64,000 bases of DNA from Pseudoalteromonas holothuriae (GCF_945859825.1 NZ_CAMAPC010000017.1:33926-97925); one strand, 5' to 3'; counted from the stretch's first letter, positions 9,288-19,005 are shown. Numbers and translations: made by a program. The notes: generated from the sequence alone by a model not told the origin.

Positions 9288-10139
9288 ATGGCTGTAACTG
9301 CTGCCCTAGTAAAAGAATTACGCGAGCGTACTGGCGCTGGCATGATGGATTGTAAAAAAGCGCTAACTGAAACTGATGGTGACATTGAGCTGGCGATTGA
9401 AAACATGCGTAAGAGCGGTGCTGCAAAGGCTGCTAAAAAAGCAGGTAACATTGCTGCTGAAGGTACAATCCTTATCAAAGAAGGCGAAGGTTTCGCTGCA
9501 TTATTAGAAGTTAACTGTCAGACTGACTTTGTTGCTAAAGACGAAAACTTCCTAGCGTTCGCTAACTCTGTACTAGAAGTTGCTGCTGCATCTAAAACAA
9601 CAATTGCTGAATTACAAGCACAGTTTGAAGAAGCGCGTGTTGCACTAGTTGCTAAAATTGGTGAAAACATCAACGTTCGTCGCGTTGAGTACATCGACGG
9701 TGCAAACTTAGCTAATTACCGTCACGGTGAGCGTATTGGTGTTGTTGTTGCCGGTGAAGCTGACGAAGAAACACTTAAGCACGTTGCGATGCACGTAGCT
9801 GCGTCTAAGCCTGAGTTCGTAAACCCTGAAGATGTGCCAGCTGACGTAGTTGAAAAAGAAAAAGCGGTACAAATCGACATCGCTATGAATGAAGGTAAAC
9901 CTGCTGAAATCGCTGAGAAAATGGTTATCGGCCGTATGAAGAAGTTTACTGGTGAGATCTCTCTTACTGGTCAAGCTTTCATCATGGAACCTAAAAAATC
10001 TGTTGGCGAAATTCTTAAAGAGAAAGGCGCAACAGTATCTAACTTCATTCGTTTAGAAGTTGGTGAAGGTATCGAGAAGAAAGAAGAAGACTTCGCTGCA
10101 GAAGTTGCTGCACAAATCGCTGCTGCAAAAGGCGAATAA
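9288..10139 (+). CDS. tsf: translation elongation factor Ts
   Basis: EF-Ts is the guanine nucleotide exchange factor that reloads EF-Tu with GTP. The N-terminal signature RTGAGMMDCKKAL and the second signature VNCQTDFVAKDENF are both present. The length of 283 residues is usual for the family. It follows rpsB by about 100 bp, separated by an attenuator-like hairpin, and a Shine-Dalgarno sequence (TTGAGGATATT) precedes the ATG. Codon use is that of a highly expressed gene. Confidence 0.98.
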   Translation: MAVTAALVKELRERTGAGMMDCKKALTETDGDIELAIENMRKSGAAKAAKKAGNIAAEGTILIKEGEGFAALLEVNCQTDFVAKDENFLAFANSVLEVAAASKTTIAELQAQFEEARVALVAKIGENINVRRVEYIDGANLANYRHGERIGVVVAGEADEETLKHVAMHVAASKPEFVNPEDVPADVVEKEKAVQIDIAMNEGKPAEIAEKMVIGRMKKFTGEISLTGQAFIMEPKKSVGEILKEKGATVSNFIRLEVGEGIEKKEEDFAAEVAAQIAAAKGE

Positions 10140-10189
10140 GTTTGTTCAGTCGCAAAAGTAAATACCGAAGGTTAATCGTCAATTTGCTT

Positions 10190-10218
10190 TTGCTTCGATG
10201 CTGAAAATTCTTTAAAAT
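10190..10218 (+). promoter_or_regulatory. candidate pyrH promoter
   Basis: TTGCTT (10190-10195), 17 bp and TAAAAT (10213-10218) resemble a sigma-70 promoter in the tsf-pyrH gap. It lies directly ahead of a hairpin that also looks like a terminator, so the assignment is tentative. Confidence 0.35.
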
Positions 10219-10258
10219 AGCCGCGCATTTATGAATATCATAAGCGCGGTTATTTTTT
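10219..10258 (+). terminator. terminator-like hairpin between tsf and pyrH
   Basis: AGCCGCGC pairs with GCGCGGTT across an AT-rich loop, followed by ATTTTTTAT. It probably ends most rpsB-tsf transcripts. Confidence 0.6.
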
Positions 10259-10287
10259 ATCTCACTTTCACAAATGGCCCGGAAAAT

Positions 10288-11025
10288 ATGACTATCAATC
10301 GAAAACCTGTTTTTAGACGCGTTCTTCTTAAATTAAGCGGTGAAGCTTTAATGGGAGATGAAGGCTTTGGTATCGATCCAAAAGTGTTGGATCGTATGGC
10401 GCAAGAAATCAAAGAACTTGTAGAGCTCGACGTAGAAGTGGGTTTAGTTATCGGTGGTGGTAACTTTTTACGTGGTGGTTCGCTTGCCGAAGCGGGTATG
10501 AACCGCGTTGTTGGTGACCATATGGGTATGCTAGCAACCGTTATGAACGGACTTGCAATGCGTGATGCATTACATCGTGCTTTTGTTAATTGTCGTTTAA
10601 TGTCGGCAATTCCGTTAAATGGTGTCTGTGATGCGTACAACTGGGCAGAAGCAATTAGCTTGTTAAAATCAGGCCGTGTAGTGATATTCTCTGCAGGTAC
10701 TGGTAACCCATTTTTCACAACCGACTCTGCAGCATGTTTACGCGGTATTGAAATTGAAGCCGATACAGTGATTAAAGCAACCAAGGTTGATGGTGTATTT
10801 AATGACGACCCGGTTAAAAACCCAGAAGCCACGCTTTATCGTCATTTGACGTATAATGAAGTGATTGATCAAGAATTAAAGGTGATGGATTTAGCGGCAT
10901 TTACGCTTGCCCGTGACCATGATATGCCGGTGAGCGTATTTAATATGAACAAACCAGGCGCGTTGAAACGCGTTATTATGGGCGAAGAAGAGGGCACGTT
11001 AATCTCTTCTGCAGCCTCGGAATAA
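10288..11025 (+). CDS. pyrH: uridylate kinase
   Basis: PyrH phosphorylates UMP to UDP. It is a hexameric amino-acid-kinase-fold enzyme. I use ATG 10288 (MTINRKPVFRRVLLKLSGEAL). The longer open frame from 10231 runs through the upstream hairpin. KLSGEALMGDEGFGIDP and GGGNFLRGG form the phosphate-binding loops, and TDSAACLRGIEIEAD is the conserved UMP/ATP region. The length of 245 residues is about normal. It precedes frr by 23 bp, the usual gammaproteobacterial order. Confidence 0.96.
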   Translation: MTINRKPVFRRVLLKLSGEALMGDEGFGIDPKVLDRMAQEIKELVELDVEVGLVIGGGNFLRGGSLAEAGMNRVVGDHMGMLATVMNGLAMRDALHRAFVNCRLMSAIPLNGVCDAYNWAEAISLLKSGRVVIFSAGTGNPFFTTDSAACLRGIEIEADTVIKATKVDGVFNDDPVKNPEATLYRHLTYNEVIDQELKVMDLAAFTLARDHDMPVSVFNMNKPGALKRVIMGEEEGTLISSAASE

Positions 11026-11048
11026 TTAGTTAAGACTAGGATTGAATT

Positions 11049-11606
11049 GTGATTAACGATATTAAAAAAGATGCGCAGGAGCGCATGCAAAAAAGTGTAG
11101 CAGCACTTGGTAGCCAATTATCTAAAATCCGTACTGGCCGTGCTCACCCAGCTCTTTTAGATGGGATCACTGTTTCTTATTATGGCGCAGATACTCCCCT
11201 TAATCAGGTCGCGAATGTATCAACAGAAGACTCACGTACCTTGACGATTAGTGTATTTGATAAGGCGTTGGCCCAAGCCGTAGAAAAGGCGATTATGTCA
11301 TCAGATTTGGGTTTAAACCCAATGTCTGCAGGCACCATTATTCGTGTGCCATTGCCGCCACTTACTGAAGAGCGCCGTAAAGACCTTATCAAAATAGTAC
11401 GCGGTGAAGTTGAAGGTGGTCGTGTTGCTGTTCGTAATATTCGTCGTGATGCAAATGGTGATATTAAATCTTTACTAAAAGAAAAAGACATTTCTGAAGA
11501 TGAAGCACGTCAAGCAGAAGACGAAATTCAAAAGCTAACAGATAAGTTTATTAAAGAAATGGATACTCAACTGAGTGCAAAAGAAGCTGAGTTGATGGAA
11601 ATCTAA
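11049..11606 (+). CDS. frr: ribosome recycling factor
   Basis: RRF splits post-termination ribosomes together with EF-G. The protein is 185 residues, the standard length, with the signature KIRTGRAHPALLDGI near residue 26 and the long helical hairpin typical of the family. The start is GTG 11049. It is co-directional with pyrH, 23 bp away, and is followed by hairpins and a terminator before uppS. Confidence 0.97.
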   Translation: MINDIKKDAQERMQKSVAALGSQLSKIRTGRAHPALLDGITVSYYGADTPLNQVANVSTEDSRTLTISVFDKALAQAVEKAIMSSDLGLNPMSAGTIIRVPLPPLTEERRKDLIKIVRGEVEGGRVAVRNIRRDANGDIKSLLKEKDISEDEARQAEDEIQKLTDKFIKEMDTQLSAKEAELMEI

Positions 11607-11623
11607 TAAAAGAGCAGTTTATC

Positions 11624-11652
11624 TTTTGGGTTGAAGTTTGTTCAACCCAAAA
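11624..11652 (+). other. perfect 12-bp hairpin after frr
   Basis: TTTTGGGTTGAA and its complement around GTTTG form a strong stem. It lacks a downstream T run on either strand. It may stabilise the frr mRNA 3' end or aid termination together with the terminator 40 bp further on. Confidence 0.5.
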
Positions 11653-11687
11653 AGGCCAATAGGTGCTGGTAAATTTATTAGTTTTGC

Positions 11688-11725
11688 AACGCCGTCTAGG
11701 GTATACTAGGCGGCGTTTTTTTTTA
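11688..11725 (+). terminator. intrinsic terminator before uppS
   Basis: AACGCCGTCTAG pairs with CTAGGCGGCGTT (one G-T wobble) and is followed by nine T. It separates pyrH-frr from the uppS operon. The TATACT in its loop could also be a -10 element for uppS, but no good -35 is seen. Confidence 0.75.
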
Positions 11726-11739
11726 TCTAAATCGGGATT

Positions 11740-12513
11740 ATGGTTTTAAACGCTGAAACGATTTCACAGCAGTCTTTGCCAAGGCATATTGCCATCATAA
11801 TGGATGGCAATGGCCGTTGGGCACAGTCACGCAATAGACCTCGCACATACGGACACAAAAAGGGGGTAGACTCAGTTCGAAATGCTGTTCAGTTCTGCTC
11901 AAAGTTAGGGGTTGAGTCTTTGACGCTTTTTGCATTTAGTAGTGAAAACTGGCGACGTCCTGAAGATGAAGTCAGCACACTGATGGAGCTATTTTTATTG
12001 GTTCTTACAAAAGAAGTGAAAAAACTACACAAAAACAACGTAAAGTTAGCGGTTATAGGGGACTTGGAGCGCTTTCCCAGCTCGCTGCAAGAGCGTGTGG
12101 GCGCCGCACATCAGTTGACGAGTGAAAATACTGGACTAAAACTTAATGTGGCTGCGAACTACGGAGGTCGCTGGGATATAACTCAAGCGGCACAAAAGTT
12201 GGCAAAACAAGTAGCTGATGGAACTTTAGCACCCGAGCAAATCACGGAAGAGGAACTGTCAAAAAATCTTACTATGGCAAACCAAAGCGAACTTGATTTA
12301 CTTATACGTACCGGTGGCGATTACCGAATAAGTAACTTTTTGCTTTGGCAAGCAGCTTATGCTGAGCTTTATTTTACAGATACTTTATGGCCTGACTTCA
12401 ATGACGAAGCGTTTGCAGAGGCAATTGCATGTTATGTATCTAGAGAAAGGCGCTTTGGCTGCACTGGCGATCAAATAAAACAACTACTCGCCGCGCCAAA
12501 AATAACAAGTTAA
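11740..12513 (+). CDS. uppS: undecaprenyl diphosphate synthase
   Basis: UppS condenses isopentenyl diphosphates onto farnesyl diphosphate to make the C55 lipid carrier for cell-wall and O-antigen synthesis. The catalytic Asp and phosphate loop are in IIMDGNGRWAQ near residue 20. The C-terminal motif ELDLLIRTGGDYRISNFLLWQ with downstream FTDTLWPDF is also typical of cis-prenyltransferases. Length is 257 residues. It starts 12 bp upstream of cdsA and heads the envelope gene run. Confidence 0.97.
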   Translation: MVLNAETISQQSLPRHIAIIMDGNGRWAQSRNRPRTYGHKKGVDSVRNAVQFCSKLGVESLTLFAFSSENWRRPEDEVSTLMELFLLVLTKEVKKLHKNNVKLAVIGDLERFPSSLQERVGAAHQLTSENTGLKLNVAANYGGRWDITQAAQKLAKQVADGTLAPEQITEEELSKNLTMANQSELDLLIRTGGDYRISNFLLWQAAYAELYFTDTLWPDFNDEAFAEAIACYVSRERRFGCTGDQIKQLLAAPKITS

Positions 12514-12525
12514 AGGTAAATTAAT

Positions 12526-13392
12526 TTGCTAAAACAACGAATTTTAACCTCAGCGGTGCTTGCACCACTGGCAATGCTGTTGGTGTTCTATACACCTTTA
12601 GCACTATTTAGTTTTATTGCAGCTGCAATTGTATTGCTTGGCGCATGGGAGTGGTCAGCGTTTATGGGCCTATCTTGCGCCAAAAAACGCGGTGGTTTTG
12701 TCGCCTTAATGGCCGCAGTTTTGCTATCGTTGCATTGGCATTGGCCCATAACGTCACTTTGGCAAGCTGGTAAGTTGCAAGCAGATGCCAATTATGTATT
12801 CACGCTTGCTTTTGCGTGGTGGCTAGTTGCGACCTTTTTGGTTTTTAAATACCCCAGTAAGGCAAAAGCTTGGAACGAAGGCATGATTATGCGAGCCGTT
12901 GCTGGTTTATTAACGTTAGTCCCCTTATGGCTTGCATTGAATGTTTTACGCAGTGCTGAATACCAGCAAGCTCAGCAGTATGGCTCGACACTGATAATGG
13001 TTGTGTTAGGTATTGTATGGAGTGCTGATATTGGCGCTTATTTTGCGGGTAAGAATTTTGGCAAGCATAAATTGATGCCAAATGTGAGTCCAAATAAAAC
13101 CATTGAAGGCTTAGTTGGTGGTGTTATAACGGCGGTGTTGTTTGTCGTGATATTTTGCTACTTTGCTCAGGTTGAACAAAAATTATGGCCTGTTTATGGT
13201 GCCATAACCATCGTTATCGCGTTATTTTCTGCAATTGGAGACCTACTTGAGAGTATGTTTAAACGTGAAGTGGGTCTAAAAGATTCTGGGGCTTGCTTAC
13301 CAGGGCACGGTGGTATTTTAGATCGGATTGATAGTTTGACGGCTGCAGCGCCAATTTTTGCATTATGTTACGCATGGACGGTGACCCTATGA
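12526..13392 (+). CDS. cdsA: phosphatidate cytidylyltransferase
   Basis: CdsA makes CDP-diacylglycerol, the precursor of all membrane phospholipids. It is a polytopic inner-membrane protein of 288 residues with hydrophobic segments through most of its length. The C-terminal signature (LKDSGACLPGHGGILDRIDS) and the metal-binding SADIGAYFAGKNFGKHKLMPNVSPNKT are clear. It starts at TTG 12526. Its stop overlaps the dxr start (ATGA), which indicates translational coupling. Confidence 0.96.
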   Translation: MLKQRILTSAVLAPLAMLLVFYTPLALFSFIAAAIVLLGAWEWSAFMGLSCAKKRGGFVALMAAVLLSLHWHWPITSLWQAGKLQADANYVFTLAFAWWLVATFLVFKYPSKAKAWNEGMIMRAVAGLLTLVPLWLALNVLRSAEYQQAQQYGSTLIMVVLGIVWSADIGAYFAGKNFGKHKLMPNVSPNKTIEGLVGGVITAVLFVVIFCYFAQVEQKLWPVYGAITIVIALFSAIGDLLESMFKREVGLKDSGACLPGHGGILDRIDSLTAAAPIFALCYAWTVTL

Positions 13393-14588
13393 ACCCAACA
13401 GAGCAGGTAGTTGTTCTCGGCGCAACCGGCTCTATAGGTTTGTCTACGCTAGATGTAATTGCACGTAATGCAGCGCGTTATCAAGTGTATGCATTGGTTG
13501 CAGGCCAAAATGTTGAGCAAATGACGAAGTTGTGTTTAACACATAACCCCAAATTTGCCATCATGGACTGTGAGCACGCGGCTAGAGCCCTTAAAGAGCA
13601 TCTAAAACACACACGCACTGAAGTACTTTGTGGTGCTCAAGAAATGGCGCATATTGTTGCTCATACCGATGTTGATATTGTGATGTCTGCGATTGTTGGT
13701 GCAGCAGGGCTTCTTCCCACGCTCTCGGCAGTGGAAGCAGGTAAGAAGGTGTTACTGGCCAACAAAGAGTCTTTGGTGATGTCAGGGCAATTATTTATGG
13801 ATAAAGTAGTGCGCCATGGTGCAACTTTATTGCCTATTGATAGTGAACATAACGCTATTTATCAATGTTTACCTCACGCTTTGCAGCAAGATACAAATAA
13901 AGGGTTAAATCAATTTGGGGTCAGTAAAATCCTATTGACGGGTTCTGGTGGTCCGTTTCTAACACGTGACATAAATAGCCTAAAAGAGGTGACGGTTGAG
14001 CAAGCAGTTGCACATCCAAACTGGTCTATGGGGCAGAAGATTTCGGTAGACTCTGCAACTATGATGAATAAAGGGCTTGAGTTCATAGAAGCCAAATGGT
14101 TGTTTGCGTGCCAAGCGGAGGATATTGATGTGGTGATCCATCCACAAAGTATGATCCACTCAATGGTTCAATACAACGATGGCTCTATTATCGCGCAAAT
14201 GGGCCAACCTGATATGCGCACGCCAATTGCTTATGGCTTAGCCTACCCTGAGCGTATAAATGCGGGTGTTGAGCCTTTAGATTTTGCATCGATTGCAGAT
14301 TTTACGTTTACTAAACCTGATTTTGCGCGCTATCCAAACTTAAAATTGGCTATCGATGCGTGTAAATCAGGGCAAGCGGCTACAACCGTAATTAATGCTG
14401 CTAATGAAATAGCCGTGGCAGCCTTTTTGAAAAAACAAATTGGCTTTTGCGATATCTATCGTGTTAATTCACAAGTACTTGATAAATCAATATTAGGTTC
14501 TTTAGGTACTATTGATGAAATTATGGCGCTTGATGCTCAAACAAGGCAGCTCGCTCGTGAAGTCGTGGAGCACATAAGTAATGTTTGA
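13389..14588 (+). CDS. dxr: 1-deoxy-D-xylulose 5-phosphate reductoisomerase
   Basis: Dxr converts DXP to 2-C-methyl-D-erythritol 4-phosphate with NADPH, the committed step of the MEP isoprenoid pathway. ATG 13389 overlaps the cdsA stop by 4 bp. An open frame from 13365 lies within cdsA and is not used. The nucleotide-binding motif is LGATGSIG, and the substrate and metal regions LLPIDSEHNAIYQCL and MGQKISVDSATMMNKGLE are intact. Length is 399 residues. It feeds isoprenyl diphosphates to the uppS product encoded just upstream. Confidence 0.97.
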   Translation: MNPTEQVVVLGATGSIGLSTLDVIARNAARYQVYALVAGQNVEQMTKLCLTHNPKFAIMDCEHAARALKEHLKHTRTEVLCGAQEMAHIVAHTDVDIVMSAIVGAAGLLPTLSAVEAGKKVLLANKESLVMSGQLFMDKVVRHGATLLPIDSEHNAIYQCLPHALQQDTNKGLNQFGVSKILLTGSGGPFLTRDINSLKEVTVEQAVAHPNWSMGQKISVDSATMMNKGLEFIEAKWLFACQAEDIDVVIHPQSMIHSMVQYNDGSIIAQMGQPDMRTPIAYGLAYPERINAGVEPLDFASIADFTFTKPDFARYPNLKLAIDACKSGQAATTVINAANEIAVAAFLKKQIGFCDIYRVNSQVLDKSILGSLGTIDEIMALDAQTRQLAREVVEHISNV

Positions 14589-15933
14589 TTTTTTTTGGAA
14601 TCTTGCCTCATTTATTGTTGCTTTAAGTATTTTGGTCACAGTACATGAGTATGGTCATTTTTGGGTAGCGCGTAGGGCTAAAGTAGAAGTACTTCGCTTT
14701 TCTATCGGGTTTGGGAAACCGCTTTGTCGTTGGTATGACAAGCAAGGTACTGAGTATGTGATTGCAATGATCCCGCTCGGGGGGTATGTCAAAATGCTCG
14801 ACGAACGTGTTGATGATGTGCCCATTGAAAGACGGCACCTTGCATTTAATAATAAGCCGGTATTATCACGTATAGCGGTTGTGGCTGCTGGGCCACTTGC
14901 AAACTTTCTATTTGCGATTTTAGTGCTTGCTGTGATGTACATGATAGGAGTACAAAGTGCGAAACCTGTTGTTGGTGAAGTGCAGGTGAATTCTCGGGCT
15001 GCAATGGCTAACGTGCAAAGTGGCGATCATATTTTAATGATGTCTGATAAAGAGGTGGAGACTTGGCAGGATGTTACCTTTAGCCTTATGAGCCATTTGG
15101 GTGAAGAGTACATAGAAGTCAAAGTTCAAGATGCACAGCAACAAATAGCGATCAGAAAAATTAATGTCAATGGCTGGAAGCTTGATAAACAAGACGAAGC
15201 TCCTCTTCATGCGATTGGTATTACCCCATTTAGACCCGCATTGACGTTAACCTTGGGGCATATTGCAGATAACTCGGCAGCGCAACAAGCGGGGTTAAAA
15301 GTCAATGATACGTTGCTGGCTGTTAATAATCAGCCGCTATCGGATTGGCAGCAATTTGTGCAGATAATTCAGTCTTCTGCTAATCAAAACCTCACTTTAA
15401 GTATTGAAAGAAATACAATTAATCAAAGTTTAGAAATAACGCCGCATGAACGCAGAGCTGATGATGGCACATTGCAAGGGTTCTTGGGGGTCGTTCCGTT
15501 ACTCGAAAAATGGCCTGATGGTTATATCGAAACTAGACATTATGGCCCTTGGGATAGTATGGTGCTGGGCGCTGAGAAAACTTTTGATTTAATCCGTTTA
15601 AGTTTTGACATGATTGGCAATTTACTGAGCGGACAAGTATCAGTAAAGAACTTGAGTGGTCCGGTCGGTATTGCGGTCGGTGCTGGAAACAGTGTTAGTT
15701 ATGGTATTGTTGCGTTTTTGAGCTTTTTGGCATTAATTAGTGTGAACCTTGGTGTTTTTAATTTATTGCCTCTGCCTGTCTTAGATGGTGGGCATTTAAT
15801 GTATTACATAATTGAACTAATTCGCAAAAAACCAGTCTCTGAAAAGACACAAGAGTTGGGGTTTAAGGTAGGTGCGATGGTACTTATCGCTTTAACTTGT
15901 TTTGCATTACTTAACGATGTATCGAGATTGTAA
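14581..15933 (+). CDS. rseP: RseP site-2 intramembrane zinc metalloprotease
   Basis: RseP cuts the anti-sigma factor RseA inside the membrane during the sigma-E envelope stress response, and clears signal peptides. The zinc motif HEYGH lies near residue 22 in the first membrane helix, and the second motif (LPLPVLDGGH) is near residue 395. Two PDZ-like domains fill the periplasmic middle (DHILMM... and DTLLAVNNQPLSDW). Length is 450 residues. It overlaps the dxr stop by 8 bp. It precedes bamA, an outer-membrane assembly gene under the same stress regulon in related bacteria. Confidence 0.96.
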   Translation: MFDFFWNLASFIVALSILVTVHEYGHFWVARRAKVEVLRFSIGFGKPLCRWYDKQGTEYVIAMIPLGGYVKMLDERVDDVPIERRHLAFNNKPVLSRIAVVAAGPLANFLFAILVLAVMYMIGVQSAKPVVGEVQVNSRAAMANVQSGDHILMMSDKEVETWQDVTFSLMSHLGEEYIEVKVQDAQQQIAIRKINVNGWKLDKQDEAPLHAIGITPFRPALTLTLGHIADNSAAQQAGLKVNDTLLAVNNQPLSDWQQFVQIIQSSANQNLTLSIERNTINQSLEITPHERRADDGTLQGFLGVVPLLEKWPDGYIETRHYGPWDSMVLGAEKTFDLIRLSFDMIGNLLSGQVSVKNLSGPVGIAVGAGNSVSYGIVAFLSFLALISVNLGVFNLLPLPVLDGGHLMYYIIELIRKKPVSEKTQELGFKVGAMVLIALTCFALLNDVSRL

Positions 15934-16004
15934 CTCGAATGGCGAAAATGACGCCCATCAAAGCGCATAAGGCGCTAACTGTTGTAAAGGATAAAGATAA
16001 TAAA

Positions 16005-18476
16005 ATGCCTATAAAAAAACATCTTGCAGTAACGAGTTTACTTGGCGCTAGTTTTGCCGCTTTAGGGCAAACCTCCTTTATCGTTGAAGATTTGAAAGTA
16101 GAAGGGTTACAGCGGGTTGCTTTGGGTGCTGCACTGACGCATATTCCAATTAACGTTGGTGACTCAGTTGATCAGTACACAATCTCTCAAACTATTAAAT
16201 CGCTATATAAATCGGGTCACTTTAATAATATTGTGGCGTATCGTGATGGCGAACAAATCATCTTCAAAGTACAAGAAAGGCCAACGATTGCAGGCATTGA
16301 CTTTGATGGCAACAAAGACATCAAAGATGAGCAATTAAATGAAAGTTTAGAGCAGCAAGATATTCGTGTTGGTGAACCGTTAGATAAAACGGTTGTAGAT
16401 AACATTGAAAAAGGGCTGATCGAGTTCTTTCATAGTATTGGTAAATATAACGCTAAGATTGATGTCAGCATTGTTGATTTACCGCGTAATCGGGTGCGTT
16501 TATTACTTGATTTTGACGAAGGTGATGCGGCCTCAATTCGACAAATTAACCTAGTTGGTAATGAGTTGTTTTCTGATGAAGAACTGCTAAAGCTTGCTGA
16601 GTCTCAACAAGACTTACCTTGGTGGAAGTTTATGTCAAACGACCGCTATCAAAAGCAGACCATCGAAGGCGATTTGGAGAAAATTCGCAGCTATTATTTA
16701 GACCGAGGCTACTTGCGTTTTAACATTGATTCTACGCAAGTATCGGTCAGCCCTGAGCGTGAGTCGGTTTATGTGACGGCAAATATTACTGAAGGTGAAA
16801 CGTATACGGTTAAGGGCTATGACTTTATTGGTGATTTACTCGGCCGCGAAGAGTTAATGAAAAGTGTTATACCGCTTAGAGCTGGTGAATTGTATAACGG
16901 CTCTATTGTTACTTCATCAGAAGAATTTATTAAAAGTTATTTAGCGCGCTTTGGCTATGCCAATGCTGAAGTGCGTACTATTCCAGAAATAGATGATGAA
17001 AATAAAGAAGTGCAACTTACTCTATCTGTAAACCCAGGTAAGCGTGTTTATGTACGTCGCATTCTGGTTAACGGTAATCAGGTTACCGCAGACGAAGTTG
17101 TGCGTCGTGAAATGACGCAATTAGAAGGTGCTTGGCTTTCAAATCAAAGCTTAGAGCGCTCGAAGCTGCAAATACAACGCCTTCCTTACATGGAGAAAGT
17201 AGACTTTGAAGTGAATCCTATCGCAGGCGTTGATGACCTTGTGGATGTAGATTTTACTGTTAAAGAACAACCTGCAGGTAGCTTTCAAGCTGGTGTGGCG
17301 TATGGTTCATATGGTGGTTTACAGTTTAATGTTGGCGTCAGTGAATCAAACTTTTTGGGAACAGGTAATCAGCTTGCGTTTAATATCAGTACTTCGCGAA
17401 GTTCTGATAGCTATAGCATCTCCTATACAGACCCCTACTTCACTCCTGATGGGGTATCGCAAGGTAGTAGTATTTTCTACAACAACTTTGATGGTAGCAA
17501 AGTTGGTTTAATTGGATACGATTCTCGCCAATACGGGCTTGGAACTAGTTTTGGCTTCCCGATTAACGCGATTAACCGCATTAACTTTGGCGCACGTTGG
17601 ATTGATGAAAAGCTAGATTATATTGCTGACTATGAACAAACACGTATTTTAAAATTGGCATTTTTAAATCCAGAAGACCCAGATGGTGCATATAACTTTA
17701 CTAAGTACGAACTGAGTGCCGGTTGGTCACGTGTGACAGTTAACCGTGGTATGTTTCCAACGGCAGGCTCTCGTCAAAGTTTAACGTTTAGGGCAACGAC
17801 ACCAAATTCTGATCTTAACTACTTCAAAGTAGATTATGACTCACGTTATTACTGGCCAATTAGTAATGATCACCGTTGGGTGTTCTCTACAAGAGCAGGG
17901 CTTGCATATGGTAATGGTTATGGTAAAACCAATGGTTTTGAGCAAACATTGCCATTCCAAGAGTTTTTCAGAATTTCGGAAAATGAACTACGTGGTTTTG
18001 AGCGTAACACCATTTTGCCTCGCGCGATTCAACGTGGTATGACTGAAATTCCTGGCTCAACGTTACCAGATGGTACAAGCACAGCAAACATTGGTGGTAA
18101 CACCGAGTTTGACCGAATTTCAGAAGGTGGTCGAATCGGCGGTAACGCAAAAGCAACTTTAGGTGCCGAATTAATTGTTCCAACACCATTTTTAGATGAA
18201 GAAAACACCAGTTCGGTACGAACTAGTTTATTTGTTGACGCGGCGAACGTTTGGGATACTGAGTTTGATATCAATCGGTATTCCAGTTTACATGAAGACC
18301 AGTTTAAAAAGCTTACGGACTACTCTGATCCAAACCGTGTCAGAGTATCTACAGGCTTATCAATACAGTGGATCTCACCAATGGGACCAATGCTGATCAA
18401 CTTTGCATATCCGCTTAAGAAAGAAGATGATGACGAAACGAAGACGATCAGTTTTAATATTAGTAATACATTCTAA
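16005..18476 (+). CDS. bamA: outer-membrane protein assembly factor BamA
   Basis: BamA is the essential beta-barrel insertase of the outer membrane. I prefer ATG 16005 (MPIKKHLAVTSLLGASFAALGQT), which starts a clear signal peptide and has AAGGAT upstream. ATG 15939 adds 22 charged residues ahead of it. Five POTRA domains fill the first 400 residues or so (FIVEDLKVEGLQRV onward), and the 16-strand barrel follows. The protein ends in a terminal Phe (FNISNTF), the expected barrel-targeting signal. The GLSIQWISPMGPMLINFAYPL region is conserved. It is followed by skp after 10 bp. Confidence 0.97.
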   Translation: MPIKKHLAVTSLLGASFAALGQTSFIVEDLKVEGLQRVALGAALTHIPINVGDSVDQYTISQTIKSLYKSGHFNNIVAYRDGEQIIFKVQERPTIAGIDFDGNKDIKDEQLNESLEQQDIRVGEPLDKTVVDNIEKGLIEFFHSIGKYNAKIDVSIVDLPRNRVRLLLDFDEGDAASIRQINLVGNELFSDEELLKLAESQQDLPWWKFMSNDRYQKQTIEGDLEKIRSYYLDRGYLRFNIDSTQVSVSPERESVYVTANITEGETYTVKGYDFIGDLLGREELMKSVIPLRAGELYNGSIVTSSEEFIKSYLARFGYANAEVRTIPEIDDENKEVQLTLSVNPGKRVYVRRILVNGNQVTADEVVRREMTQLEGAWLSNQSLERSKLQIQRLPYMEKVDFEVNPIAGVDDLVDVDFTVKEQPAGSFQAGVAYGSYGGLQFNVGVSESNFLGTGNQLAFNISTSRSSDSYSISYTDPYFTPDGVSQGSSIFYNNFDGSKVGLIGYDSRQYGLGTSFGFPINAINRINFGARWIDEKLDYIADYEQTRILKLAFLNPEDPDGAYNFTKYELSAGWSRVTVNRGMFPTAGSRQSLTFRATTPNSDLNYFKVDYDSRYYWPISNDHRWVFSTRAGLAYGNGYGKTNGFEQTLPFQEFFRISENELRGFERNTILPRAIQRGMTEIPGSTLPDGTSTANIGGNTEFDRISEGGRIGGNAKATLGAELIVPTPFLDEENTSSVRTSLFVDAANVWDTEFDINRYSSLHEDQFKKLTDYSDPNRVRVSTGLSIQWISPMGPMLINFAYPLKKEDDDETKTISFNISNTF

Positions 18477-18486
18477 GGAGTTAATT

Positions 18487-19005
18487 GTGAAAAAACTTAT
18501 AAAAACAACGGCAATGGGTTTGATGGCTGCACTTATGATGGGTACGTCTGTAAGTGCGTTGGCTCACAAAGTAGGCATTGTAGATATGCAAAGTATCTAC
18601 AAGCAATTACCACAAATGGCTAAAATTGAACAGCAATTGCAAAGTGAATTTTCTGAACCTCGTCAAGCGCTTGAAAAGCTTCAAGGTGACATGCGCTTTG
18701 AAATGGAAAAGTTTCAACGTGAAAGTGCAACGATGAGCGATGCAGATAAAGAAGTTTTACGTACAAAAATTCAAGGTATGCAAAAAGAACTGGCTGAAAA
18801 AGGTCGCCCGTTAGAGCAAGCGATTAAACAACGTCAAAACGAAGAGTTAGCAAAAGTACAAAAATTAATTATCGATGCAATCGAAGATGTTGCTAAAAGC
18901 GGTAAGTTTGATGAGGTTAAAGTAAAAGATACGACAATTTACTTTAACCCTGATAAAGTAGCGGACCTTTCTGACAAAGTTGTTGAAGCGGTAAGCAAAA
19001 AGTAA
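18487..19005 (+). CDS. skp: periplasmic chaperone Skp (OmpH)
   Basis: Skp is a trimeric periplasmic chaperone holding unfolded outer-membrane proteins for BamA. I start it at GTG 18487, with AAGGAG eight bases upstream that overlaps the bamA stop. The signal peptide runs to about residue 22 (VSALA), and the mature protein begins HKVGIVDMQ, the conserved family start. The centre is a long coiled-coil tentacle rich in Glu, Lys and Gln. Length is 172 residues. Its stop overlaps the lpxD start by one base. Confidence 0.94.
   Translation: MKKLIKTTAMGLMAALMMGTSVSALAHKVGIVDMQSIYKQLPQMAKIEQQLQSEFSEPRQALEKLQGDMRFEMEKFQRESATMSDADKEVLRTKIQGMQKELAEKGRPLEQAIKQRQNEELAKVQKLIIDAIEDVAKSGKFDEVKVKDTTIYFNPDKVADLSDKVVEAVSKK

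Noticed and set aside
10257..10832. 191-codon minus-strand frame
   Set aside because: It is antisense to pyrH, with composition typical of shadow frames.
18403..18486. Upstream extension of skp
   Set aside because: It overlaps the bamA 3' end and reads as basic nonsense. GTG 18487 has an AAGGAG site and starts a proper signal peptide.
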